This document shows positions 26,772 to 36,486 of a stretch of DNA of 64,000 nucleotides, one piece after another (the first letter of the stretch is position 1; each line of letters starts with the position of its first letter). The stretch lies in the NCBI GenBank assembly GCA_029961105.1, contig JASBVO010000008.1, forward strand, positions 173,972 to 237,971, written 5' to 3'. A program made the translations under genes and the position numbers. Source of the DNA: Micrococcus sp. Its GTDB lineage: Bacteria > Actinomycetota > Actinomycetes > Actinomycetales > Micrococcaceae. The notes under the pieces are model-generated. The model was not told the origin of the DNA and searched no databases. It saw only the letters and a program-made list of their open reading frames with translations.

Positions 26772-29700
26772 ATGTACCTCAAGACCCTGACCGTCCGCGG
26801 CTTCAAGTCCTTCGCCTCGGCCACCACCTTCCACTTCGAACCGGGAGTGACCGCCGTGGTGGGCCCCAACGGCTCGGGCAAGTCGAACGTCGTGGACGCC
26901 CTGGCCTGGGTCATGGGGGAGCAGGGCGCGAAGAACCTGCGCGGCGGGAAGATGGAGGACGTCATCTTCGCCGGGACGGCCGGCCGTGCCCCGCTCGGCC
27001 GCGCACAGGTCTCCCTGACGATCGACAACGCCGACGGCGCCCTGCCGATCGAGTACTCCGAGGTCACGATCTCCCGCACCCTGTTCCGCAACGGCGGGTC
27101 CGAGTACGCGATCAACGGCAACTCCTGCCGGCTGCTGGACATCCAGGAGCTGCTCTCCGACTCGGGACTGGGCCGGGAGATGCACGTCATCGTCGGCCAG
27201 GGCCAGCTCGACCGGATCCTGCAGGCCAGCCCGGAGGAGCGGCGCGGCTTCATCGAGGAGGCCTCCGGTGTCCTGAAGCACCGGCGGCGCAAGGAACGCA
27301 GTGTCCGCAAGCTCGAGTCGATGCGGGGGAACCTGGACCGGGTGCGGGACCTGTCGGAGGAGGTCCGCCGCCAACTCGGGCCGCTGTCGAAGCAGGCCAA
27401 GACCGCCCGTAAGGCCCAGCGCATCCAGTTCGACGTCCGGGATGCCCGGTCCCGCCTGCTGGCCGATGACGTGCACCGCCAGCAGGCCGAGCTCGCGCGC
27501 CTGGGGGCCGGTGACCGGGACCTGGAGGAGGCGGTGTCCCGGGCCGAGGCCGAGGTGGCACGGGCCGAGGAGGCCGCCGCCGACGTCGCCGGCCGCCTCG
27601 CCACGGCGGGACAGGCCTCCGCCGCCGCGCGCGAGCACTGGTACCAGCTCTCCACCCTGGCCGAGCGCTACCGGTCACTGGCCGCCGTCGCCGCCGAGCG
27701 CGAACGCTCCCGCCGCACGCCCGTGCCGCCTCCCGCCGGACCGGACCCCGCCACGGCCGAGGAGCTGGCCCGGCGCGCCGCAGCCGAGGCCGAGTCCGCC
27801 GCCGACGGGGTGGAGCGGTCACGCCGGGAGCTGGCGGAGGCCAGCCGTGACCGCGGCCAGGCCGAACAGGATGCCCGCAGCGCCTCGGACGCCTACACGC
27901 GACTGCTGCAGGAGGCCGCCGACCGACGCCGACAGGCCGCCGTCGCCGCCGGCCGCGTCGAGGCCGCCCAGGCCACCGAACGGACCCTGCAGGCCCAGCT
28001 CGAACGCGCCCGGACCCGGCTGACGGAGACCGAGGCGGTGGCGGCATCGCTGCGTGCGGAGCTCACCGACCAGCAGGACCGGCTTGCCGGCTCCCTGGAG
28101 TCCGAGGAGGAACTGGACGCCGCCTACGAGCAGGCCGCCGGGAGGGCCGACGAGCTGCGTGACCGGAAGCGCCGCCTCGAGGAGGCACTCGCGGCCGCCG
28201 AGGCGGCCCACGGGGCTGCGGTCGCCCGCCGCGATGCCCTGGTGGAGGCGCTCGAACCCGAGGCCGGGGCGGCCGCGACGGCCCTCGCCGACCTCTCACC
28301 CGTGGCGCTCGCCGAGGTCCTGCGCGTGGACGGTGGCTGGGAGGCGGCCGTGGCGGCGGCGCTGGGGGGCCCGGCGGACCAGCTGGTCCTGCCCGGCCAG
28401 GGTTCCGCTGCCGGGGCCATCGAGGCGGCCGGCCGGCTGGGCGCCGAGGGCGCCGGAGACGCGCGGTTGCTGTACGCGGGGGAGCGTCCCGGGCACGACT
28501 CCGGTGGACACCCGGCCGAGGCGCTGCCCGAGGGCGTGGTGGACGTGATGGCCGTGGTGAGCATGGATGCCGCCGGTTCCGGCGACGGCCAGGCCGACGC
28601 CGGCACCGCACCGTCCGGCACGGCACCGACCAACGCCGCGCCGGTGACCGCCCGTGGCCTCGCCGGGACCGTCCGCACCCTGCTGGCGGGCACGGCGCTG
28701 GTGGAGGACCTGGACGCGGCAGTGGCCTGGCTGGACTCCGGGCGCCTTCCGGGGCGACTGCACGGGGCGCCACTACGCCTGGCCACGCGGGACGGCCACC
28801 TGGTCGGACCGGGCTGGACCGATGCGCGGGGGTCCGGGGCCGGCAGCCGCCTGGAACGCCAGGCCGCGGCGGACGAGGCCGCCCGGGTGGCCACCGAGGC
28901 CGGCCACGAGGTGGAGCGGCTGCGCTTCCAGCGCGGCGGGCTGGAACGGGAGGTCCAGGAGGCCGAGGCCGCCGAGCGGTCCGCGCTGGACGCGCTGAAC
29001 GACTCGGACGCCCGCTTCACGGCAGTCACCGAGCAGCTGGCCCGGTTGAACGAGCAGCTGGCCGGGGCCACCGACGGCGCCCGGCGCCAGCGTGCCGAGC
29101 TCACCGGGCTCCAGGACCGGCTCGCGGAGGCGACGGCCGCCGTCGCCGCGGCCGAGGAACGCGCCCGGGCGGCGCTTGCGGCCCAGGAGGCCCCGGGCTC
29201 CGATGACGGGACCGGCGCGGGGACGGACGGCCACGGTCCCGGCGGCGGCCACCAGGGGGCTGACGGTCCGGGGCACCCCGCGGCCGAGCCCGATCCGGCC
29301 GCCCGGGACGCCGCCGAGCAACGTGCCGCCGAAGCCCGTCACCGCGAGACCGAGGCCCGGCTCGCCCTGCGTGCCGCCGAGACGGTCCACTCCCAGGCGG
29401 CATCCCGGGCCGAGCAGGCCCGCCGGCAGGTGGCGGCGTCCACCCTGGCCCACCGCGAGCGCGAACGGGCCGAGCGGGCCCGGACGGCCTGGCTGAGCCG
29501 CATCGCGGCGGTGTCCTCGGCCCTGGCGCAGGGCCTGGAGCGGCTCGAGGGGGCCGTCGCCCGCGCCGACCGGGATCGGACCGACCTGGACCGGCAGGGG
29601 GAGGAACTCGCCGCCGAGCGCCAGCGGCTCCAGCGAGCCGCGGAGGAGCACCGAGCCGCCGCGGCCCGGGCCAAGGACCGCCTGCACGCGGCCCGGATGG

Positions 29701-30647
29701 ACCGGCAGGAGCAGCAGCTGCGGCTCGACCAGCTGGTCGAGCGCGCCCGGGAGGACCTGGGCATGACGCCGGAGTTCCTGATCGAGCACTACGGCCCGCA
29801 GGTCCCGGTCCCGCTGGCGCCCCCTGCCGCCGCGACGGGCCCGGCCTCGGTGGACGCAGACGCCGGTCCCTCCGGCGTCGACGCCGGAGGTTCCGCCGAG
29901 GCGGACACGTCCGCCGCGGGACCCGGCGCGGCCCCCGCGGACGAGACGGTGGACACGCTGGAGACGGCCCCGTACGACCGCGAGGAGCAGCAGAAGCGGC
30001 TGCGCCGGGCCGAGCGGGAACTGGCGGCCCTCGGCCGGGTCAACCCGCTGGCCCTGGAGGAGTTCGCCGCGGTGGAGGAGCGGCACCGGTTCCTGACCGG
30101 CCAGCTGCAGGACCTGGACGCCAGCCGCCGCGACCTGCTGAAGATCATCCAGGACGTGGACGACACCGTGCTGCGCGTCTTCCGGTCAGCCTTCGAGGAC
30201 ACGGCCGCCCAGTTCCAGCACGTCTTCGGCACCCTGTTCCCCGGGGGCGAGGGCCGGCTCTTCCTCACGGATCCGGAGAACCTGCTGGAGTCGGGCGTGG
30301 AGGTGGAGGCCCGCCCTGCCGGCAAGAAGGTCAAGCGGCTCTCCCTGCTCTCCGGTGGAGAACGCTCCCTGGCCGCTGTGGCCATGCTGGTGGCGATCTT
30401 CAAGGCCCGGCCCAGCCCGTTCTACGTCATGGACGAGGTGGAGGCCGCGCTGGACGACACCAACCTCGGGCGGCTGCTGGAGATCTTCCGGGAGCTGCAG
30501 CAGGACAGCCAGCTGATCATCATCACCCACCAGAAGCGAACCATGGAGGTCGCGGACGCCCTCTACGGCGTCTCGATGCGGGGCGACGGCGTCAGTACCG
30601 TCATCAGCCAGCGTCTGGACGCTGCCCGGGTGTCGCCGGGGGACTGA
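26772..30647 (+). CDS. smc: Chromosome segregation protein SMC
   Basis: SMC dimers with ScpAB organise and segregate the chromosome. The 1291-residue protein has the N-terminal ATPase half (Walker A GPNGSGKS at 31-38), long coiled coils (about 170-500 and 690-1040), a hinge (about 500-670) and the C-terminal ATPase half with LSLLSGGERSLAAV (about 1189) and FYVMDEVEAALDD (about 1217). Low-complexity insertions of Gly/Ala/Thr/Pro type sit in the hinge (about 600-625) and in the second coiled coil (about 815-850 and 1020-1060), making it about 100 residues longer than usual. The last 44 nt overlap the convergent MFS gene. Confidence 0.97.
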   Translation: MYLKTLTVRGFKSFASATTFHFEPGVTAVVGPNGSGKSNVVDALAWVMGEQGAKNLRGGKMEDVIFAGTAGRAPLGRAQVSLTIDNADGALPIEYSEVTISRTLFRNGGSEYAINGNSCRLLDIQELLSDSGLGREMHVIVGQGQLDRILQASPEERRGFIEEASGVLKHRRRKERSVRKLESMRGNLDRVRDLSEEVRRQLGPLSKQAKTARKAQRIQFDVRDARSRLLADDVHRQQAELARLGAGDRDLEEAVSRAEAEVARAEEAAADVAGRLATAGQASAAAREHWYQLSTLAERYRSLAAVAAERERSRRTPVPPPAGPDPATAEELARRAAAEAESAADGVERSRRELAEASRDRGQAEQDARSASDAYTRLLQEAADRRRQAAVAAGRVEAAQATERTLQAQLERARTRLTETEAVAASLRAELTDQQDRLAGSLESEEELDAAYEQAAGRADELRDRKRRLEEALAAAEAAHGAAVARRDALVEALEPEAGAAATALADLSPVALAEVLRVDGGWEAAVAAALGGPADQLVLPGQGSAAGAIEAAGRLGAEGAGDARLLYAGERPGHDSGGHPAEALPEGVVDVMAVVSMDAAGSGDGQADAGTAPSGTAPTNAAPVTARGLAGTVRTLLAGTALVEDLDAAVAWLDSGRLPGRLHGAPLRLATRDGHLVGPGWTDARGSGAGSRLERQAAADEAARVATEAGHEVERLRFQRGGLEREVQEAEAAERSALDALNDSDARFTAVTEQLARLNEQLAGATDGARRQRAELTGLQDRLAEATAAVAAAEERARAALAAQEAPGSDDGTGAGTDGHGPGGGHQGADGPGHPAAEPDPAARDAAEQRAAEARHRETEARLALRAAETVHSQAASRAEQARRQVAASTLAHRERERAERARTAWLSRIAAVSSALAQGLERLEGAVARADRDRTDLDRQGEELAAERQRLQRAAEEHRAAAARAKDRLHAARMDRQEQQLRLDQLVERAREDLGMTPEFLIEHYGPQVPVPLAPPAAATGPASVDADAGPSGVDAGGSAEADTSAAGPGAAPADETVDTLETAPYDREEQQKRLRRAERELAALGRVNPLALEEFAAVEERHRFLTGQLQDLDASRRDLLKIIQDVDDTVLRVFRSAFEDTAAQFQHVFGTLFPGGEGRLFLTDPENLLESGVEVEARPAGKKVKRLSLLSGGERSLAAVAMLVAIFKARPSPFYVMDEVEAALDDTNLGRLLEIFRELQQDSQLIIITHQKRTMEVADALYGVSMRGDGVSTVISQRLDAARVSPGD

Positions 30648-31893
30648 CCTTCGGCAGCGCCCCGGTGCGCGGCCCGCCCGGGGCGACCGGCAGGTTGGTC
30701 TCCGGGGCGAAGGCCCAGGAGATGGCCCCGACCGCCAGGATGCCGCCCGTCAGGGCGAAGGCCCAGCCGAAGCCGGCCGAGTCCACGACGAGGCCGGCCA
30801 GCAGCGGCCCCGAGATCGCCCCGAGGTCGGAGGCCATCTGCGCGGTGGACATCACCGGGCCGGCCTTGCGGTCCTGGCCGACAAGGTCGGCGATGGCCGC
30901 CTGCTGGGGTGCGTTGAGCAGGCCGGTGCCCGCACCGGCGACGACGCACAGCGCCAGGAACAGCCACGGGTCGTCCATCCAGCCGATGAAGGCCGTGCCG
31001 GCGGCGGCCACGAGCAGGCCGATGATGATCAGGGGCTTGCGCCCGTGCACGTCCGAGAGCCGGGAGGAGAAGGTGACCGCCACGATGTTGCCGGCGGCGA
31101 ACAGGGACAGGGCCGCACCGGCGATCTGCGGACCGTCCAGCCAGAAGCCGGCGCCCGTGAACGCGGTCGCCGCCAGCAGCGGGGTCAGGGAGTTGCGGAT
31201 GCCGAAGGTGGCCCAGCCGTTGGCGAAGAATGACGTCAGCGCGGCCCGGTAGGAGTGGTTCTCCCAGGCCTCGGCGACCTGCATGGTCGGACGGGTGTCC
31301 GGCTTGCCCCGGTCCGCCAGCCGTGAGTCCCGGAGCAGCACGAACACCAGCCCGGCGGCGATCACCAGGGAGATGCCGTAGATGAGGAACGGCACCCGGT
31401 AGCCGAAGACGGCCAGCACCGAGCCCACCACCGGACCGGCGATGTTGCCGATGAGGAAGGCCGAGGCATAGGCACCGGACACCCGGCCCCGGATGGACGG
31501 GGGAGACTTGCGGGCCAGGAAGGCCATCGCGGACACCGTGAACAGGGTGGAGCCGATCCCCCCGAGCCCCCGGAACACCAGCAACTGCCAGTAATCCTGG
31601 GAGAAGGCGACGAGGAACATCGAGGCAGCCACGATGAGCACCCCGGCCATGTACATCGGGGTCTCGCCGAACCGGTTGGTGGCGCGGCCGGAGAGCGGGG
31701 CGAACAACAGCCGGGTCAGGCCGAAGGCGGAGACCACCGCGGACACCGCGGTGGCGGAGGCGTTGAAGGACTGGGCGTACTGGGGCAGCACCGGGGCGAT
31801 GAGGCCGAAGCCGATGGCGATGATGAACGCGGCGACGATCAGGACCTTGATCTCCCGGGGGATGGGGAGCCGTTCTCCCTTCACGCGTGCCAT
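30604..31893 (-). CDS. MFS transporter (multidrug-type)
   Basis: 429 residues with about 12 hydrophobic helices and the MFS loop motif RATNRFGETP after helix 2, repeated in weaker form as SDVHGRKPL in the second half. LGGIGSTLFTVSAMAFLA and NAPQQAAIADLV fit drug-efflux members. Substrate cannot be inferred. I chose ATG at 31893 because GGGAGGA lies 9 nt upstream; ATG at 31902 would abut that site. Its 3' end overlaps smc by 44 nt tail to tail, and it diverges from ftsY across 54 nt. Confidence 0.85.
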   Translation of the reverse strand: MARVKGERLPIPREIKVLIVAAFIIAIGFGLIAPVLPQYAQSFNASATAVSAVVSAFGLTRLLFAPLSGRATNRFGETPMYMAGVLIVAASMFLVAFSQDYWQLLVFRGLGGIGSTLFTVSAMAFLARKSPPSIRGRVSGAYASAFLIGNIAGPVVGSVLAVFGYRVPFLIYGISLVIAAGLVFVLLRDSRLADRGKPDTRPTMQVAEAWENHSYRAALTSFFANGWATFGIRNSLTPLLAATAFTGAGFWLDGPQIAGAALSLFAAGNIVAVTFSSRLSDVHGRKPLIIIGLLVAAAGTAFIGWMDDPWLFLALCVVAGAGTGLLNAPQQAAIADLVGQDRKAGPVMSTAQMASDLGAISGPLLAGLVVDSAGFGWAFALTGGILAVGAISWAFAPETNLPVAPGGPRTGALPKVSPPATPGQRPDAG

Positions 31894-31935
31894 ATGCACC
31901 ATCCTCCCACGAGGACTTGCGGGGACCCGCTGTGA

Positions 31936-31941
31936 CAGACT
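31936..31941 (+). promoter_or_regulatory. -10-like element for a possible leaderless ftsY transcript
   Basis: CAGACT lies exactly 6 nt before the ftsY GTG. GGAG at 31942-31945 is too close to the start to act as a ribosome binding site. Confidence 0.35.
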
Positions 31942-31947
31942 GGAGCG

Positions 31948-33183
31948 GTGGACCCCATCATTCTGATCACCGTTGCTGTCATCCTCATCGTCGGCATCAG
32001 CCTGCTGCTGTTCCTCGACCGGCGGCCGAAGCTGCCCCGCGGGACCTATCCGACCACCCGTGACGCCAACGATCCAGCGCCGGGCGAGGCGCCGGCACTC
32101 CTGGACCGTCCCGGGACGGACCAGACCGTCGTCGGGGACGTGGCCGCGGCCGACTCCGAGCTGCTCGACGAGGACCGCGCCGCCGTCGCCGAGCCGGAGT
32201 CCGGCACGGCCGTCGCGGAGCCCGAGGCCCCCGCCGCGCCGGAGCTGGAGAAGCCGGCCCCCGCAGCCGGACGCCTGGCCCGGCTGCGCGCCCGGCTGGC
32301 GAAGTCCAACAACATCTTCGGCAAGGGCCTGCTCGCCCTGCTGTCCACGGACAACATCACGGACGACGTCTGGGACGAGGTCGAGGAGACGCTGCTGCTG
32401 GCGGACCTCGGCACCGAGCCGACCATGGAACTGGTGGACACGCTGCGCGAGCGGGTCACCGTCGAGGGCTCCCGGGACCCGCAGCACGTCAAGGCCATGC
32501 TGCGGGAGGAACTGGTCAGGATGGTCGACCCGACCATGGACCGCCGCCTCGCCGCCTCCCGCAAGGACGGCCGCCCGGCCGTCATGATGGTCGTCGGCGT
32601 CAACGGCGTCGGCAAGACCACCACGGTCGGCAAGATCGCCCGCGTGCTGGTGGCCGAGGACCGCCAGGTGGTGCTCGGCGCCGCCGACACCTTCCGCGCC
32701 GCCGCCGCCGAGCAGCTCGCCACCTGGGGCGCCCGCGTCGGCGTGGACACCGTCCGCTCGGAGGAGGACGGGGCGGACCCGGCCTCGGTGGCCTTCGACG
32801 CCGTGCGGACCGGCATCGACCAGGAGGCCGACGTGGTCATCGTGGACACCGCCGGACGCCTGCAGAACAAGGCGAACCTGATGGACGAGCTGGGCAAGAT
32901 CAAGCGCGTCATCGAGAAGCAGGCGACCGTGGACGAGGTCCTGCTCGTCCTGGACGCGACCACCGGCCAGAACGGCCTGAGCCAGGCCAAGGTGTTCGCC
33001 GAGGTCGTCAACATCACCGGCATCGTGCTGACCAAGCTGGACGGCACCGCCAAGGGGGGCATCGTCATCGCCATCCAGCGCCAGCTCGGCGTGCCGGTGA
33101 AGCTCATCGGACTCGGCGAGGGCCCGGACGACCTCGCACCGTTCCAGGCCGAGGGCTTCGTGGACGCCCTTCTCGAGGACTGA
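31948..33183 (+). CDS. ftsY: Signal recognition particle receptor FtsY
   Basis: FtsY is the membrane receptor GTPase for the SRP. The 411-residue protein starts with one transmembrane helix (about 4-21), as in many actinobacterial FtsY, followed by an acidic Pro/Ala/Glu A domain and the NG domain: GVNGVGKTTTVGKIA (about 215-229), DTFRAAAAEQL, DTAGRLQ (about 302), TKLDGTAKGG and GLGEGPDDL. Its partner Ffh is encoded 1.7 kb downstream. A strong intrinsic terminator follows. Confidence 0.96.
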   Translation: MDPIILITVAVILIVGISLLLFLDRRPKLPRGTYPTTRDANDPAPGEAPALLDRPGTDQTVVGDVAAADSELLDEDRAAVAEPESGTAVAEPEAPAAPELEKPAPAAGRLARLRARLAKSNNIFGKGLLALLSTDNITDDVWDEVEETLLLADLGTEPTMELVDTLRERVTVEGSRDPQHVKAMLREELVRMVDPTMDRRLAASRKDGRPAVMMVVGVNGVGKTTTVGKIARVLVAEDRQVVLGAADTFRAAAAEQLATWGARVGVDTVRSEEDGADPASVAFDAVRTGIDQEADVVIVDTAGRLQNKANLMDELGKIKRVIEKQATVDEVLLVLDATTGQNGLSQAKVFAEVVNITGIVLTKLDGTAKGGIVIAIQRQLGVPVKLIGLGEGPDDLAPFQAEGFVDALLED

Positions 33184-33217
33184 GCGGAAACGACCCGTTA
33201 ACGCGGTCCACCGGTTC

Positions 33218-33255
33218 GTCACACACTCGAAACACCCCTGCGGGCACCGTGAAAC
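33218..33255 (+). promoter_or_regulatory. GlnR-like binding site upstream of amt
   Basis: Pattern GTCAC-n6-GAAAC-n6-GCGGG-n6-GAAAC, with every box at the exact 11-nt step of the actinobacterial GlnR consensus (gTnAc-n6-GaAAc, twice). Three boxes match; the third (33240-33244) does not. It ends 77 nt before the amt start. The last 18 nt lie in the ftsY terminator hairpin, so one box could be chance. Confidence 0.45.
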
Positions 33256-33273
33256 ACGGTGCCCGCAGTCTTT
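33238..33273 (+). terminator. Intrinsic terminator after ftsY
   Basis: Perfect 14-bp stem (33238-33251 CTGCGGGCACCGTG with 33255-33268), AAA loop, then TCTTT. The best terminator in the window. Confidence 0.9.
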
Positions 33274-33332
33274 AACCCATGTCCGGTGACGCCACCCCCG
33301 GCCCCGGTTGACAGGTGAGAGAGGAACGAGCT

Positions 33333-34694
33333 GTGGAAGCTATTGAACTGACAGCCGGCCACGTCTGGACGATGGTGTGCGCCGGACTGGTCCTGCTGAT
33401 GACACCGGGGCTGGCCTTCTTCTACGGCGGGCTGACGCGCGCCAAGGCCTCGCTGAACATGATGATGATGTCCTTCATCTCCATCGGGCTGGTCGCCGTG
33501 GTGTGGGTCCTGTGGGGCTACACCATGAGCGGCGGGGACGGTATCGCGCAGCTGTTCGGCAACCCCTTCGCCGACGTCGGCCTGTATGGGACGGTCGGGA
33601 CCGAGGACCTGATCGGCATCGGCTTCGGGGCGACCTTCGCCATCATCACGGTGGCCCTGATCTCCGGGGCGATCGCCGACCGGGCCAAGTTCAGCACCTG
33701 GGTCGTCTTCGTCCCCGTCTGGGTCACCCTGGTGTACTGCCCGCTGGCCTTCATGGTGTGGGGCGGCGGACTGCTGGGCGCGGACGGCGCCATCGGCGGC
33801 GCCATCGGCGAGGCCGTCGACTTCGCCGGAGGCCTCGTGGTCCACATCTCCGCCGGCGTGGCCGCCCTGGTCCTGGCGCTGCTGTTGGGCAAGCGCCAGG
33901 GCTTCGGCACCGACCCGGGCCACCGACCCCACAACATCCCCTTCGTGATGCTCGGCGCGGCCCTGCTGTGGTTCGGCTGGTTCGGCTTCAACGGCGGTGC
34001 CGCCTCCGACGCCGCCCAGGCCGGCCTCATCTGGGTCAACACCCTGGCGGCCCCGGCGGCGGCCATGCTCGGCTGGACCGTCACCGAGACCCTCCGCGGC
34101 CATCGGGCCACCTCGATCGGCACCGCCTCGGGCATCGTGGCCGGGCTGGTGGCCATCACCCCGGCCTGCGCCTACGTCGACCCGGTCGGCGCTCTCGTCA
34201 TCGGCGTGGTCGCCGGCGTGGCCTGTGCCCTGGCCGTGAACCTCAAGTACAAGCTCGGCTTCGACGACTCCCTCGACGTGGTCGGCCTGCACCTGGTGGC
34301 CGGCGTCCTCGGCACCGTCCTGATCGGTCTGCTGGGCCTTCCCATGGAGGACGGACGCGCCGGGCTGTTCTACGGCGGCGACGCCTCGCTGCTGCTGGCC
34401 CAGTTCGTCGCCGTGCTCTTCGCCGTCGTCTACGCCGGCGTGGTGACCCTGCTCATCGGGGCCGTCCTCAAGGCCGCCATGGGCTGGCGGGTCACCCCGG
34501 AGGACGAGGAGATGGGCATCGACCAGGCCCAGCACGCCGAGATCGCCTACGAGTTCGGCGGCGGCGGACTGGGCACGGCCTATGCCGCGAACTCCCCGGC
34601 CGAGGCCGCCGGCCCCGTCCCGGCCGCCGGCCCCGTGTCCGCCGGGGCCCAGCCCGCGGAACGCGGGGGAGTTGATACCCTTGGAAACCGGTAG
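33333..34694 (+). CDS. amt: Ammonium transporter (Amt)
   Basis: 453 residues with about 11 transmembrane helices. Family features include TPGLAFFYGGLTRAKASLNMMMMSF near the start, the twin histidines in VVHISAGVAAL and VGLHLVAGVLGT, and LGAALLWFGWFGFNGG. It conducts ammonium under nitrogen limitation. GTG at 33333 is the start because AGGA lies 7 nt upstream; GTG at 33315 sits before that site. No glnK or glnD follows; the next gene is ffh after a terminator. The C-terminal tail has AAGPVPAAGPVSAG repeats. Regulation by GlnR is suggested by the site at 33218. Confidence 0.95.
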   Translation: MEAIELTAGHVWTMVCAGLVLLMTPGLAFFYGGLTRAKASLNMMMMSFISIGLVAVVWVLWGYTMSGGDGIAQLFGNPFADVGLYGTVGTEDLIGIGFGATFAIITVALISGAIADRAKFSTWVVFVPVWVTLVYCPLAFMVWGGGLLGADGAIGGAIGEAVDFAGGLVVHISAGVAALVLALLLGKRQGFGTDPGHRPHNIPFVMLGAALLWFGWFGFNGGAASDAAQAGLIWVNTLAAPAAAMLGWTVTETLRGHRATSIGTASGIVAGLVAITPACAYVDPVGALVIGVVAGVACALAVNLKYKLGFDDSLDVVGLHLVAGVLGTVLIGLLGLPMEDGRAGLFYGGDASLLLAQFVAVLFAVVYAGVVTLLIGAVLKAAMGWRVTPEDEEMGIDQAQHAEIAYEFGGGGLGTAYAANSPAEAAGPVPAAGPVSAGAQPAERGGVDTLGNR

Positions 34695-34738
34695 TTTCCG
34701 CCCCGCGCGGTCACGGCCGCGCTGAGGTGACCGCTCGA

Positions 34739-34767
34739 GGGGCGGGCCGCACGCTGCGGCCCGCCCC
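34739..34767 (+). terminator. Hairpin after amt
   Basis: Perfect 13-bp stem (34739-34751 GGGGCGGGCCGCA with 34755-34767), 3-nt loop, followed by GTC repeats instead of T-run. A weaker inverted repeat (GCGGTCAC/GTGACCGC) precedes it. Confidence 0.65.
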
Positions 34768-34859
34768 GTCGTCGTCGCCGGGAGCCGCCGCCCGCAGCAT
34801 GACCCGAAGCGCGGACCCTCCAGGGGCCCGCACCGCACACCGAAGGAAAGTGCACCGCC

Positions 34860-36449
34860 GTGTTCAACTCCCTGTCCGACCGCCTGGCCGCCACCTTCAA
34901 GAACCTGAAGGGCAAGGGACGGCTGTCCGAGGCGGACATCGACGCCACGGCCCGCGAGATCCGCCGGGCGCTGCTGGATGCCGACGTCGCCGTCCCGGTG
35001 GTGCGGGAGTTCATCGGCCACATCAAGGAGCGCGCCCTCGGCGAGGAGGTCAGCCAGGCGCTCAATCCGGGTCAGCAGGTCGTCAAGATCGTCAACGACG
35101 AGCTGGTGAACATCCTGGGCGGCGAGACCCGCCGGCTGCACCTGGCCAAGAACCCGCCGACCGTCATCATGCTGGTGGGCCTGCAGGGTGCCGGCAAGAC
35201 CACGCTGGCCGGCAAGCTCTCCAAGCACCTCAAGGGACAGGGCCACACCCCGATGCTGGTCGCCGCCGACCTGCAGCGCCCGAACGCGGTGCGCCAGCTC
35301 CAGATCAACGGCGAGCGGGCCGGCGTGCCCGTCTTCGCTCCCCATCCCGGTGTCTCCAGCGAGTTCGAGGACGCCACCGGCGACCCGGTGCAGGTGGCCC
35401 GCGACGGCATGGCCGAGGCCCGCTCCCGGTACAACGACATCGTCATCATCGACACGGCCGGCCGGCTCGGCGTGGACCAGGAGCTGATGCGCCAGGCCGC
35501 GGACATCCGCGCCGCGGTCCAGCCGGACGAGGTCCTGTTCGTCCTCGACGCCATGATCGGCCAGGACGCGGTGGCCACCGCCCAGGCCTTCAACGAGGGC
35601 GTCGGCTTCACGGGCGTGGTGCTGTCCAAGCTCGACGGCGACGCGCGCGGCGGTGCCGCACTCTCGGTGCGCTCGGTGACGGGCAAGCCGGTCATGTTCG
35701 CGTCCACGGGCGAGAGCCTGGACGACTTCGAGGTGTTCCACCCGGACCGGATGGCCTCGCGCATCCTGGACATGGGCGACGTGATGAGCCTGATCGAGCA
35801 GGCCGAGCGCAGCTGGGACAAGACCGAGGCCGAGAAGATGGCCAGGAAGTTCGTCGACCAGGAGGACTTCACCCTCGACGACTTCCTGGACCAGATGCAG
35901 CAGATCAAGAAGATGGGCTCGATGAAGAAGCTGCTGATGATGATGCCCGGGGCCCAGGGCATGCGCCAGCAACTGGAGCAGTTCGACGACCGCCAGGTCG
36001 ACCGCATCGAGGCCATCATCCGTTCGATGACCCCGCACGAGCGGGTGGCCCCGAAGATCATCAACGGCTCGCGCCGGGCGCGCATCGCCCGGGGGTCCGG
36101 AGTCCAGGTCTCCGAGGTCAACGGACTGCTGGAGCGCTTCGGCCAGGCCCAGAAGATGATGAAGAAGATGGCGGCCGGCGGCGGCATGCCCGGGATGCCG
36201 GGGATGCCCGGTGGCGGTGGCGGGGCGCGCAAGGCCAAGGGCAAGGGCAAGAAGGCCAAGCCGCGTTCGGGAAATCCGGCGAAGGCCGCCCAGGAGATGC
36301 GCGAGCTGGAGGAGCGCCGCAAGCGCTCCGGCGCCCCGGCACCGGGCTCGGCCTTCGGCCAGGGCGCCGAGGGCGCCGGGTTCGACCCGTCGTCCCTGAA
36401 CCTGCCCAAGGGCTTCGAGAAGTACCTCGGCGGGGGTCCCGGCCAGTAG
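34860..36449 (+). CDS. ffh: Signal recognition particle protein Ffh
   Basis: Ffh binds signal peptides and 4.5S RNA and pairs with FtsY. The 529-residue protein has the N domain, the GTPase G domain with GLQGAGKTTLAGKL (about 107), DLQRPNAVRQL, DTAGR, SKLDGDARGG, and the methionine-rich M domain (KKMGSMKKLLMMMPG and a final KMMKKMAAGGGMPGMPGMPGG). A basic Gly-rich tail follows, longer than in E. coli. GTG at 34860, with AAGGAAAG about 11 nt upstream. Confidence 0.97.
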   Translation: MFNSLSDRLAATFKNLKGKGRLSEADIDATAREIRRALLDADVAVPVVREFIGHIKERALGEEVSQALNPGQQVVKIVNDELVNILGGETRRLHLAKNPPTVIMLVGLQGAGKTTLAGKLSKHLKGQGHTPMLVAADLQRPNAVRQLQINGERAGVPVFAPHPGVSSEFEDATGDPVQVARDGMAEARSRYNDIVIIDTAGRLGVDQELMRQAADIRAAVQPDEVLFVLDAMIGQDAVATAQAFNEGVGFTGVVLSKLDGDARGGAALSVRSVTGKPVMFASTGESLDDFEVFHPDRMASRILDMGDVMSLIEQAERSWDKTEAEKMARKFVDQEDFTLDDFLDQMQQIKKMGSMKKLLMMMPGAQGMRQQLEQFDDRQVDRIEAIIRSMTPHERVAPKIINGSRRARIARGSGVQVSEVNGLLERFGQAQKMMKKMAAGGGMPGMPGMPGGGGGARKAKGKGKKAKPRSGNPAKAAQEMRELEERRKRSGAPAPGSAFGQGAEGAGFDPSSLNLPKGFEKYLGGGPGQ

Positions 36450-36486
36450 GCGGGCCGGTGGCCGGCCCCCGGCAGATGCGGGGCGC

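Noticed and set aside
30604..33222. N-terminal extension of the MFS gene through ftsY
   Set aside because: The first 443 codons are antisense to ftsY; the transporter start at 31893 has a good ribosome binding site.
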